This document shows, in pieces, positions 6,106 to 14,600 of a DNA stretch of 23,534 nt. Location of the stretch: assembly GCA_018713975.1 (NCBI GenBank), contig DVOB01000034.1, positions 1-23,534 on the forward strand, written 5' to 3'. Under the pieces are notes generated by a model. That model had not been told where the DNA came from. It saw only the letters and a program-made list of their open reading frames with translations, and searched no databases. The translations under genes and the position numbers were made by a program. How positions within the stretch are numbered: the stretch's first letter is position 1; every line of letters starts with the position of its first letter. Source of the DNA: Lentihominibacter excrementipullorum (GTDB taxonomy: Bacteria; Bacillota; Clostridia; Peptostreptococcales; Anaerovoracaceae).

Positions 6106-7951
6106 GGGTCACCTCCCCCAGCTCCGCATCCTTGAAGCATTCCGCGTATCTGTTGATACCGCAGCCGGTGCAGCCTAGTCTGCAATCATGAGTCGTCTCC
6201 GCCCTTTTGGCCTTTTCATTTTCCCGGATGAGGTACTCTCTCGTTATCAACGGATCCACCACATCCCACGGCAGGATCTCATCATAGCTTCGCTCTCTGT
6301 GACTGTAAAAGCCGGGGTCGATACCAGTCTCTGAGAACGCCTTTTCCCACAGATCCGGTCTGAACTTATCGCTCCAGCTGTCAAATCTGCATCCCAGCCT
6401 GTGAGCCGCCTCCAGCACCTGGCCTACTCTTCTGTCGCCTCTGGCCAGCACAGCTTCCAGATTACTGGTCCCTGTTTCATGATAATTAAAGGTCACGCCT
6501 TTTATCCTCAGCTTCCCTGAAAGAAAATCATGCTTGTCGATAAACATTTCGTCGGTATCCTGGGCTGCCCACTGAAAGGGCGTATGAGCCTTAGGCACGA
6601 AATTGGAGACGCTTACAGTGACCCTGAATCTGCCGCCCTTGCGTCCTCTTATCCGATAATTGATATCCATTATCTTTCTGGCGATCTCCCCTATGCCGGC
6701 CAGATCCTCATAAGTCTCTCCCGGAAGGCCTGCCATGAAATACAGCTTGATATGTTCCCATCCCAGCTGTATGGCCTGCTCCACGGCGCCGAATATATCT
6801 TCCTCCGTTATGTTCTTGTTGATGATATCCCGGAGCCGCTGACTTCCGGCTTCCGGCGCGAAAGTCAGTCCCGACTTCCTGTATCCCTGTATCTCATCCA
6901 GCACTTTGAATGAAAAAGAATCCATGCGCAGAGATGGCAGAGAAAGTGCTACATTGCGTCCGGCACACATCTCCATCAGCTCGGTAGCCAGTTCCTCGAA
7001 TCTGGAGTGATCGCTGGTGGACAGAGAAAGGAGCGAAAGCTCGTCATGCCCTGTGTTCTCCAGCTGAGCCATGGCCAGCCTCTCTATCGTCTCCTTCTTT
7101 CTCTCCCTCACAGGCCTGTATATCATTCCTGCCTGGCAGAACCTGCACCCTCTCGTGCAGCCTCGGAAGGTCTCCACGACGGAACGGTCATGGACTGTCT
7201 CTATGAAAGGCACGATATTCTTCACAGGAAATGAAGCCTTGTCCAGATCCTTCACTACAGCTCTCCGCACCCTGTCAGGCGCGCCGTCGTACATCTTCCT
7301 TATTTCCCTCACAGTCCCGTCATCGTTGTACTGCGGCTCGTAAAAAGCCGGGACATATACGCCATCCATACCACAAACGGCTTTCAGGAATCCATCTTTG
7401 GAGCTGCTTCTCTTCCACGCCATGCATATCTCTTCCTGCATGTCCTCACCATCTCCGATGAGAAAAACGTCGATGAAATCGGCCAGCGGCTCCGGATTAT
7501 AGGCACATGGACCACCGGCGACTATGACCGGGAAATCATCGCCCCGTTCTTCACGCCGCAGAGGGATCCCTCCCAGCTCCAGCATATTGAGTATATTAGT
7601 GTACGAAAGCTCGTACTGAAGGGTGAAGCCCAGTATATCCATTTCCTTCACAGGAGACAGAGTCTCCAGGGTGAATAACTCCCTCCCTGTCTGACGCATG
7701 AGATTTTCCATATCCTCTGCCGGGGCAAATACCCTCTCGCAATATATATCGTCATTTTTATTCAATATATCGTATAATATCTGCATCCCCATGTAGGACA
7801 TACCTATCTCATAGATGTCGGGGAAAGCGAAGCCGAATCTGACAGAAACGCTGTCAGGGTCCTTGATGACCGAATTCACTTCTCCGCCTGTGTATCTGGC
7901 CGGCTTTTCCACCCGTCTAAGCAGCTTATGCAGTTCTCTGTCTATGTTCAT
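6098..7951 (-). CDS. B12-binding-domain radical SAM protein (TIGR03960 family)
   Basis: The 617-residue protein has an N-terminal cobalamin-binding-like region (about 30-200, including YEIGMSYMGMQILYDILN and VIVAGGPCAYNPEPLADF). The radical SAM core follows with its C-x3-C-x2-C cluster in FRGCTRGCRFCQAG (about residue 265-275), and further SAM-fold blocks (LSLPSLRMDSF, LTFAPEAGSQRLRDIINK, KLYFMAGLPGET). A Cys-rich tail (CRLGCTGCGINRYAEC) may hold another metal site or a redox pair. The reaction is not known for this family; it is conserved in clostridia near rplU. It is preceded after 21 bp by the HD hydrolase gene and overlaps the DUF2344 gene, forming one minus-strand operon. Confidence 0.92.
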   Translation of the reverse strand: MNIDRELHKLLRRVEKPARYTGGEVNSVIKDPDSVSVRFGFAFPDIYEIGMSYMGMQILYDILNKNDDIYCERVFAPAEDMENLMRQTGRELFTLETLSPVKEMDILGFTLQYELSYTNILNMLELGGIPLRREERGDDFPVIVAGGPCAYNPEPLADFIDVFLIGDGEDMQEEICMAWKRSSSKDGFLKAVCGMDGVYVPAFYEPQYNDDGTVREIRKMYDGAPDRVRRAVVKDLDKASFPVKNIVPFIETVHDRSVVETFRGCTRGCRFCQAGMIYRPVRERKKETIERLAMAQLENTGHDELSLLSLSTSDHSRFEELATELMEMCAGRNVALSLPSLRMDSFSFKVLDEIQGYRKSGLTFAPEAGSQRLRDIINKNITEEDIFGAVEQAIQLGWEHIKLYFMAGLPGETYEDLAGIGEIARKIMDINYRIRGRKGGRFRVTVSVSNFVPKAHTPFQWAAQDTDEMFIDKHDFLSGKLRIKGVTFNYHETGTSNLEAVLARGDRRVGQVLEAAHRLGCRFDSWSDKFRPDLWEKAFSETGIDPGFYSHRERSYDEILPWDVVDPLITREYLIRENEKAKRAETTHDCRLGCTGCGINRYAECFKDAELGEVTHV

Positions 7952-7972
7952 ATATCCTGTCTCCCTCTCATA

Positions 7973-8506
7973 TCAGACTTCACGGCCCATCAGCCGGTCT
8001 ATGGCAATACCCGTCTTCTTCTCTATCTCGTCCATAAACCTCCTGGTTTCCTTCTTTTTCTCCAGGATTATCTTCTCGGCCTCCGGATGACCATTTCTCC
8101 TGGCCTTATTTATTATGTATTCTATCCTGGCATCCAGACCTACATATCTGTCTTCCATCACCAGCCTGTCCCCCAGGCAGACCATATCGGTCTCGTTGAC
8201 CTGCTCTATGGGTGAAAAAGGTGAATATTTCATGTGGACAAGTATTATCCTGCTTTCCTCCTCATATCCCAGCTCCTTCATCAGTCCTGCGCCTACTTCC
8301 CAGTGCTTGTCCTCTGTCCTGGCGATGTCGTGGAGCATCCCGGCCGCCAGCACCAGATCCAGGTCCAGGTGAGCGCCCTTTTCGTTGAGAGCCTTCGATA
8401 TGGTCAGTGCAGTCCTGGCCACCTCACGGCAATGACCTTTGACATGCTCGGGAGTGCCATACTGATCCAAAAGTCTTTCACATTCTTCTCTTGTAGGGTG
8501 TTTCAT
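7973..8506 (-). CDS. HD-domain phosphohydrolase
   Basis: The 177-residue protein carries the metal-binding residues of the HD superfamily: His25 (VKGHCREVA), His59-Asp60 (GMLHDIAR), His68 in HWEVGA, His91 (LVHMKYSP) and Asp113 (CLGDRLVM). The HDIG-like HWEVGA pattern and small size suggest a phosphohydrolase acting on a nucleotide or phosphorylated metabolite, but the substrate cannot be named. The ATG has a good RBS (TTAGGAGGAACTCAG). It sits between the LytM-like gene (35 bp upstream) and the radical SAM gene (21 bp downstream). An extended -10 sequence (TGGTATACT) in the gap before it could give it its own promoter. Confidence 0.85.
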   Translation of the reverse strand: MKHPTREECERLLDQYGTPEHVKGHCREVARTALTISKALNEKGAHLDLDLVLAAGMLHDIARTEDKHWEVGAGLMKELGYEEESRIILVHMKYSPFSPIEQVNETDMVCLGDRLVMEDRYVGLDARIEYIINKARRNGHPEAEKIILEKKKETRRFMDEIEKKTGIAIDRLMGREV

Positions 8507-8527
8507 CTGAGTTCCTCCTAACCTTTT

Positions 8528-8538
8528 AAGTATACCAC
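8528..8538 (-). promoter_or_regulatory. Possible extended -10 promoter before the HD hydrolase gene
   Basis: On the minus strand TGTGGTATACT lies about 22 bp before the start codon, between the LytM-like gene and the HD gene. No convincing -35 is present. Confidence 0.3.
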
Positions 8539-8541
8539 ATC

Positions 8542-9048
8542 TCAGTCCAATTCCCTAAAGGAATAATAAAATTCTCTCTTCTCGTCCTTCTCGTAAACAC
8601 CTATGATCTGCCCTTTCTTCACTCTGGCCGGCACGGATACCTCCACCGATTTCAGGTTGCCGTACAGGCTTTCTGCTGAATCACCGTGTATTATCCTGAC
8701 ATATTTCCCGATCTCCTCGTTTTCCCCGACAGAAGCCACCTCGCCGCCTCCCACCGCATACACCGATGTAGTATCGCCTTCGAACTCATCATCTATGGGT
8801 TCTCCATACCTGCTCTTTCCGGCCATGACGCTTACTGTCTCACCCACTTTAGCAGTAACGGATGCGGCCATATCTTTGCTTTTTTCCGCCGCCGCCTTCA
8901 TATCCTCGACAGTATAATCGGTATCCATATAGCCAAGCACCGTATCCGCTCCCTTTTCCAGGACAGTTATATGAGAATTCTTCGATATGAAAAGCGCCAG
9001 CGCTATCAGAAATGTCAGGACTGCCTGCTTCGCGATCTTTTCCATCAT
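8542..9048 (-). CDS. Membrane-anchored LytM (M23)-like protein without catalytic histidines; SpoIVFA/SpoIIQ-like
   Basis: The 168-residue protein has an N-terminal membrane anchor (about 8-22), an alpha-helical linker, and a C-terminal beta-domain with M23/LytM features: VYAVGGGEVASVG, GKYVRIIHGDSAESLYGNL and VPARVKKGQIIG. The active-site His-x-His of true M23 peptidases should lie in the last strand; here it reads FYYSFREL, and the upstream HxxxD motif is absent. The domain is therefore probably a binding module. Inactive LytM domains occur in SpoIVFA and SpoIIQ, which help control the mother-cell/forespore sigma cascade. SpoIVFA is encoded near rplU and obg in Bacillus, which supports that reading without proving it. 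The start ATG follows AGGAGG at 5 bp. Confidence 0.65.
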   Translation of the reverse strand: MMEKIAKQAVLTFLIALALFISKNSHITVLEKGADTVLGYMDTDYTVEDMKAAAEKSKDMAASVTAKVGETVSVMAGKSRYGEPIDDEFEGDTTSVYAVGGGEVASVGENEEIGKYVRIIHGDSAESLYGNLKSVEVSVPARVKKGQIIGVYEKDEKREFYYSFRELD

Positions 9049-9083
9049 AACGACCTCCTGATACTATCTTATTGGGAGACCGC

Positions 9084-9117
9084 AAAAAAAGAAGGCGAAA
9101 GTAAAAATTCCGCCTTC
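9084..9117 (-). terminator. Intrinsic terminator after obgE
   Basis: On the minus strand GAAGGCG and CGCCTTC form a stem that can be lengthened by inner GAA/TTT pairs, and it is followed directly by seven T residues. It closes the ribosomal/obg unit and separates it from the LytM-like gene. Confidence 0.85.
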
Positions 9118-9179
9118 CTTCATACTGTTTCCCTCCGCAAAGAGATCAAATCTCTCCGCCGACAGGCAATGGTAAAAGA

Positions 9180-10478
9180 TCACAGATAATCTTCATCCAG
9201 ATATTCGAACTCAAAATCCTTTATCCTTATTGTGTCACCGTCCTCGATGCCCATCTCGCGCATCTTTTCAACGGCTCCGCTCTTTTCTATATACTTGTAG
9301 AGATATCTGAGAGAGCCGGCATCGTTGAAATTAGTCGAATTGAATATCTTTTCCAGCTGCCTGCCTTCCAACACGTAATTTCTTCCATCAAAAGTGACCT
9401 TCACGACCCTGTAGTCCGGATCCTGCTCATCTGCTTCGAAGTCGAACATTTCATACTCATCGTCTTCCGGCGGTTCCTCTGAGAGCCGCTGCAGCTGAGA
9501 AGCAGCTTCCGCCAGTACCTCCCTGACGCCGATGTTTATAGGCGCCGACATGGGGAACACTTTATAACCTTTGGACTCGACGTACTCCTTGAACTCGATG
9601 TATTCAGGGGATTCCTCGTCAGTCAGGTCTATCTTGTTGGCCGCCACTATCTGAGGTTTTTTCAGCAGTTTAGGACTGTACTGTTCCAGCTCTTTATTTA
9701 TCTTGTCAAAATCCTCCACAGGATCCCTGCCTTCGCTTCCCGAAACATCCACCACATGGATGAGCACCTTAGTACGCTCGATATGTTTGAGGAATTTATG
9801 GCCCAGTCCGGCCCCTTCGTGGGCCCCTTCTATTATACCAGCGATATCGGCCATAACGAAGCTGGTGTCATATATCTGCACCACTCCCAGGTTTGGAGCT
9901 ATGGTAGTGAAATGATAATTGGCTATCTTAGGTCTGGCGCTGGTAGAAACGGAGAGCAGAGTCGATTTCCCTACGTTGGGGAATCCCACAAGCCCTACGT
10001 CGGCTATCAATTTCATCTCCAGAATGACCTGCCTCTCCTTGGCGAAACCTCCCGCCTCCGCAAAGTTAGGCGCCTGTCTGGTGGAGGTGGCGTACTTAGC
10101 ATTTCCCTTACCGCCTTTGCCGCCTTTCGCCGCCACAAAAGACTGGCCGTTTTCCGTCAGATCCTTCATCAGCAATCCCGACTCTTCATCTATTATCATC
10201 GTCCCCACCGGCACTTTGATCACAAGATCCTGGCCATTCTTGCCGAACCGTTTTTTCTTCATGCCATTCTGACCGTTTTCGGCCTCATACTTTCTCTTAT
10301 ATCTGAAATCCATCAGAGTCCTGAGGTTTTCATCGGCCTGGAAGATCACATCGCCGCCTTTGCCCCCATCGCCGCCGTCGGGTCCTCCCTCAGGCACAAA
10401 AGGCTCTCGTCTGAAGGAAACGGCTCCGTCGCCTCCTTTTCCCGACCTTATATATATCTTAGCTCTGTCTACGAACAT
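9180..10478 (-). CDS. obgE: GTPase Obg (CgtA)
   Basis: Obg is an essential GTPase that binds the 50S subunit and links ribosome assembly to growth and stress. Domains in order are the Gly-rich Obg fold (1-158: GKGGDGAVSFRREPFVPEGG, GPDGGDGGKGGDV), the G domain (G1 GFPNVGKST, G3 DIAGIIEGAHEG, G4 NKIDL, G5 SAP) and a C-terminal OCT domain. I prefer the ATG at 10478 (MFVDRAKIYIR): GGGAG lies 9 bp before it and homologues start there. The upstream in-frame ATG at 10487 directly abuts that GGGAG. It follows rpmA on the same strand and is closed by a terminator. Confidence 0.96.
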   Translation of the reverse strand: MFVDRAKIYIRSGKGGDGAVSFRREPFVPEGGPDGGDGGKGGDVIFQADENLRTLMDFRYKRKYEAENGQNGMKKKRFGKNGQDLVIKVPVGTMIIDEESGLLMKDLTENGQSFVAAKGGKGGKGNAKYATSTRQAPNFAEAGGFAKERQVILEMKLIADVGLVGFPNVGKSTLLSVSTSARPKIANYHFTTIAPNLGVVQIYDTSFVMADIAGIIEGAHEGAGLGHKFLKHIERTKVLIHVVDVSGSEGRDPVEDFDKINKELEQYSPKLLKKPQIVAANKIDLTDEESPEYIEFKEYVESKGYKVFPMSAPINIGVREVLAEAASQLQRLSEEPPEDDEYEMFDFEADEQDPDYRVVKVTFDGRNYVLEGRQLEKIFNSTNFNDAGSLRYLYKYIEKSGAVEKMREMGIEDGDTIRIKDFEFEYLDEDYL

Positions 10479-10514
10479 GTTTTTCATCTCCCGGGTATTC
10501 CCCGCATAATAACA

Positions 10515-10538
10515 GAGCCCCTATGTGAATAGGGGCTC
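10515..10538 (-). other. Perfect 10-bp hairpin between rpmA and obgE
   Basis: GAGCCCCTAT and ATAGGGGCTC pair perfectly around a 4-nt loop (GTGA on the plus strand) in the 63-72 bp gap. On the minus strand it is followed by TGTTATT rather than a T tract, so it looks like an attenuator, an RNA processing/stability element or a leaky terminator. Confidence 0.6.
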
Positions 10539-10550
10539 AAAACAATTGGC

Positions 10551-10811
10551 TTACGCTTCTTTCGGATATACGCTTACCTGCTTCCTGGTCTTGTCATATC
10601 TTTCGAATTTGACAGCACCGTCGATCTTCGCAAATAAGGTATCGTCTCCACCGATTCCCACATTGTTGCCAGGATGGAACTTCGTTCCTCTCTGTCTAAC
10701 CAAAATGCTTCCGGCGCTTACGAACTGACCGTCGCCCGTCTTTACACCAAGACGTTTCGACTCACTGTCTCGACCGTTCTTCGAGCTACCTACACCTTTT
10801 TTACTTGCCAT
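10551..10811 (-). CDS. rpmA: 50S ribosomal protein L27
   Basis: L27 lies near the peptidyl-transferase centre. The 86 residues show MASKKGVGSSKNGRDSESKRLGVK, then the GSILVRQRGTKFHPGNNVG core. The ATG follows GAGGAGGTG at good spacing. In most Firmicutes L27 starts with a short hydrophobic leader removed by the protease Prp; here the protein starts directly at the mature MASKKG end. The 120-bp gap to rplU, where the Prp gene (ysxB) usually lies, holds no gene. Confidence 0.97.
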   Translation of the reverse strand: MASKKGVGSSKNGRDSESKRLGVKTGDGQFVSAGSILVRQRGTKFHPGNNVGIGGDDTLFAKIDGAVKFERYDKTRKQVSVYPKEA

Positions 10812-10931
10812 CGACCAGACACCTCCTCGCTATATCAATTAAACTACAGTTTTATCTTCCAAACAACAACTATTATCCGGAACTATCATCCGGCTGCCGC
10901 ACCGCTGTCGCGGCCGTTTGCCTTCGTTACG

Positions 10932-11462
10932 TTACTTCAACGCTGCTTCGATAGTCTCGATCATCACCGCGTTAGTCGCTTTTTCATCGATCTCGATGTT
11001 GTTTTCCTTGGCGAACTCGATGAGCTCAGCCTTTCTCATGGACTTGAGCGACGGCTTCTTAGCAGGCTTTGCCGCACTGTCAGCAGCTTCCTTCACCTCT
11101 TCGCTCTTCGCAGTCTCAGCTTTGGCTTCCACAGGAGCAGCCGGTGCCTTCTCGCCGTCTACAGCTGTTATTTCAACCAGCGTATAAGGCTGTCTGTGGC
11201 CCTGCTTCTTTCTGTAATCCTTCTTGGCCTTGTACTTGAAGATGACCACCTTCTTGCCCTTCCCGGTCTCGATGACTCTTCCCTCGACCGTAGAGCCTTC
11301 AACGTAAGGCGTCCCCACCTTAGCTTCCGCGCCTTCGCCAACGACCAGGACCTTGTCGAATACGACAGTCTCACCGTCAGCAACGCCCAGCTTTTCCACA
11401 GCGATCTTGTCGCCGTTCTGAACTCTGTACTGCTTTCCGCCTGTTTCGATAATTGCGTACAT
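10932..11462 (-). CDS. rplU: 50S ribosomal protein L21 with C-terminal Rho-N/SAP-like extension
   Basis: L21 binds 23S rRNA in the large subunit. Residues 1-102 are a complete, normal L21 (MYAIIETGGKQYRVQNGDKI, then GKKVVIFKYKAKKDYRKKQGHRQPYT split over two conserved strands). The gene continues for about 74 residues beyond the usual end: an Ala/Lys/Glu-rich linker (about 103-137) and a small helical domain (about 138-176, KAELIEFAKENNIEIDE and a closing MIETIEAAL helix) that resembles Rho-N, SAP or HeH/LEM-type nucleic-acid-binding folds. There is no frameshift; it is one open frame with an RBS (GAGGAGG). It has its own promoter and leader and starts the rplU-rpmA-obgE unit. Confidence 0.95.
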   Translation of the reverse strand: MYAIIETGGKQYRVQNGDKIAVEKLGVADGETVVFDKVLVVGEGAEAKVGTPYVEGSTVEGRVIETGKGKKVVIFKYKAKKDYRKKQGHRQPYTLVEITAVDGEKAPAAPVEAKAETAKSEEVKEAADSAAKPAKKPSLKSMRKAELIEFAKENNIEIDEKATNAVMIETIEAALK

Positions 11463-11497
11463 TTGTTTTTTCTTACCTCCTCTATCCAGTCTCGCCT

Positions 11498-11578
11498 ATG
11501 TAAGGTACCGATCATTTCTCCAGCGGCTCTGTGAACTGCCGGGACCGGATTTGCAGACCTTTTTCGAGCGGCTTACAT
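11498..11578 (-). promoter_or_regulatory. Structured rplU leader, candidate L21 autoregulatory leader
   Basis: The mRNA leader between promoter and RBS is bounded by ATGTAAG and CTTACAT (7-bp closing pair, 11572-11578 with 11498-11504) and has several internal GC-rich complementary segments. Firmicutes commonly have an L21-binding leader at this place. I cannot match it base by base to the known family, so the assignment is by position and foldability. Confidence 0.4.
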
Positions 11579-11584
11579 TCATAT

Positions 11585-11613
11585 ATGATACAACATCTCG
11601 CAGCTCTTGTAAA
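11585..11613 (-). promoter_or_regulatory. Sigma-A promoter of rplU-rpmA-obgE
   Basis: On the minus strand TTTACA (11613-11608), a 17-bp spacer and TATCAT (11590-11585) lie about 120 bp before the rplU start. The -35 begins only about 20 bp after the stop codon of the giant surface-protein gene. Confidence 0.7.
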
Positions 11614-11615
11614 GC

Positions 11616-11642
11616 AAAAATATTGAAAGTCCCGCTACTTTC
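11616..11642 (-). terminator. Weak terminator-like hairpin overlapping the stop of the giant gene
   Basis: On the minus strand GAAAGT and ACTTTC pair around a 6-nt loop that includes part of the stop codon, followed by AATATTTTTG. The stem is only 6 bp and AT-rich, so read-through into the rplU promoter region is plausible. Confidence 0.4.
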
Positions 11643-14600
11643 TGGATTTTCGCCTTATCCCTGCCAGCACCGCAGCTATGGCTGCAAGGGACGCGGCCAT
11701 GACGGCTGCCGGTATTGCCAGGCTGGTGTCGTCTCCGGTCTTCGTATCTGTATCGCTGCCATCAGCAGGCGGTATATCTTTGCTGTTGATGTATTTCACA
11801 GTGATGATGTCTCCGGCCGGGATCGTTCCCTCGCTGTTCTCGGATCGTGTCACATATCCGTCGCTGCCGCCTTCCTCTTCTCTCACGGAATATCCTGTTC
11901 CTCCCGGAAGGCCGTCAGCACTCAGCGATTCTCCATCGCTGATGGTGAACCGTGCCTTTCCGTCTTCGAATTCCATATCGCCGTACAGGCCTGTTATGTT
12001 CTCGTTATCCAGGGTCACGATGAAAGTAAACTCCTTATCTTTGTCTCCGGCATTGCCCTTCACCGTCTTAGTGACTGTAAGGCCGCCCCTGGCGACGTTC
12101 TCTACAGTCATACCGTCTACACGGACGTCGTATCCGTCAGGCACTTCCTTCTCGGCGACGGTATACTCTATCCTGACTCCGTCCTCGTCATATTCAGGCA
12201 GTCCTTCGAAGGTGTAAGCCCATCGGCCATCGTCCGTATCCGGCCTTTCCACCGTCGCTTCCCTGTATTCCTCGCCATTGGCGCAGAGCACCAGCCGGAT
12301 ACTGTCAGGTCTGGTCCCTCCCTTGTCGTCGCTGTCGGTCCAGACCTTCTCCACAGGGATGTCTATCGTATCGGTCAGCGTGTTGGTAAGGGCGTATCCA
12401 TTATCGGAAGTGCCTTCCGACCCCGCCCGGTATACATCGCCGTCTCCGGCTTCCATCTCCTCCGCTTCCTTCACGCTGTAGGCATACTCATTCCCCCGGC
12501 TGTCTGTGACAGGCAAGCCTGTGTACTGATAAGACCATCGGTCTCCATCCTTATTCGCCCACCGGAATGCGATGCCTTCCTCCTTCATCGTATCAGCGTC
12601 GACGAGGGCCGGTTCTCCTTCTGCTGTCGCTCTGTAAAGCTTCAGCTCCACATCATCAGGTCTGGTGCCGTAGGCGCCGCCGTTGTCCTTCCAGGTCTTG
12701 CTTCCCTCTATATCTGTCCTGCCTACGTTTATTATCCTGGTGGAATAATCTCCCGAAGCAGGATCCCTTCCGTTCTTGTAGCTGATATACAGCTCATCCT
12801 CCGGCGGTTCTTCCCCTCCGATGACAGTCTCCCTGGCAAAGTAGACGTATGTCTTGCCTTCACCGTCGTACTTAGGAAGATCCTCTATGGTGACGTTCCA
12901 ACCGTTGCCTTTGTTCAATGTAACGGTCATCTCTCCGCCGTCGTTGCCCGGCACAGCCTCAGCCCGGCTGTCCCCATCCAGCTTGCCTGCCTCCAGCTCC
13001 TCATCAGTCACCGCTGCTCTGTATATGGACGCCGTCACTTCCTTCAGCGCGTCCGGCTCGACTCCCAGCCATGACTTCTCCACGGTGAGAGAAGTCTTTT
13101 CGTTGTTGGATATATCAAAGGTATGGTATTTTTCCCCATCGTAATTTTTATCACCGCCTGTCGTCTCTATCAGGTACCTGCCCGTATCCTTCTCCACTAC
13201 CGTATAAATAGTATGGCCATCATTATCGAGACTGCTTCCCGCCATGACCAGCGGTACATTGGACCATGAAGCCCTCCACGAATCGTATTCTCCGTACGAA
13301 GCTCCGACGGCAGGCAGACTGCCTGGCACCGTCTGCGCAAGCTCAGGAATACCGTCCAGCGTTACTGTGGCCGCAGGGACAAATGAACGCCACGTCTCAC
13401 CGTCTTCATCGAGATATTTCAGCTCGAAGGTGAGCGTCTGTTTATCCTTTATTCCTTTGTTCCAGATCTTGTCGGCGTATATCCTCGTCGTCTCCAGACG
13501 GTTGGTCACAGTCGTTACACCGTCCTCACGATCGTAGTCCACCTCATAGGACGTGTTGTAGCGGTCATTGCCCGCCGTTCCGTCTATGACGGTATCATCC
13601 GTATCGAGCTCCCTTATCCTGTACTGGTAAGTGCCGCCTGTAAGGCCTGTCTCCGGAAGTCCGCTGAAGGTCACCACATCGGATCCCGTCTGCAGGTCAG
13701 TCCCGTAGATGGTGATGGTAAGAGGCGTTTCGCCGCCCTCTCCATTCACCATTACATCCGACCATTCATCGCCGTCAAGGCGTTGCTGAACCACGAATGT
13801 CACTTCCCAGTCGTAATCGCCGCGGCCCGTCTCCTCTCTCGTGCCGTAGGCGTTGTTATCATCGCCCTGCCATATCTTCTTCGCGGCCATCTCCGTCGTC
13901 TTCAGCATATTGGCAAAATCGCTGTCGCTATCGTTGTAGGCACCGTCAGATGACCAGCCGTCGCCGTCAGGGTATGCCGGGGCGAAAGGGCCGTCGAAAG
14001 CACCGGCGTCCTCATCGCCAACAGACGCCTCCGGAAATTCCAACTTGTAGGTCGTTCCCTCATCGGCTGTCACGTTCACGTTCTGGATCACGGTATTTTC
14101 TCCAGCCTCATATCTTATCTTCCTCTCTACCACCCGATATGTCAGCTGCGTCGTTTCCGCCGAAGAACTATCTTTCTTTATATATCCCGGAAGACCGGAG
14201 AATGAGCCTCTGTTATCCTTTCCCCATACCTCATCGTCGTCTATATGGCCTGTTTTAGTCTGGGTGAACTGATATTCGCCATCTTCACCGAATACATTCT
14301 CGTACGCACTCCGGCCATTATCGTCAATCCAGCCAAGATTTGTCCGGAAATACGTTTCCGCATCGCTCCATTCAGATATCTGCTCTTGACTGTCCTCTCC
14401 TTTCGTCACCTCGGCTACCTGGAGGGTGAAATCTACGGAAAGTTCCACGCCCAGCAGATCCTCGTCTATCACATCACCGTCGCTGTCGACCCACGTCTTG
14501 CTGAAAGAGGTCGAGGTCATCATGCTGTTGGTCAGATGGCCGAGAGTTATCTCGCCGCTGTCTCCCGCCGCGCCTTTCGCGGAAGTCTCGCCTCCCGCAG

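Noticed and set aside
9756..10532. 258-codon plus-strand frame opposite obgE
   Set aside because: Antisense shadow of a well-conserved GTPase gene, with no RBS or family features.
11551..13074. Long open frame (507 codons) on the plus strand, opposite the giant gene
   Set aside because: It mirrors the repeat-rich giant gene in antisense, has no RBS or recognisable domain and is Cys/His/Arg-rich in the way shadow frames of GC-rich genes are. The minus-strand gene has a signal peptide and clear modules.
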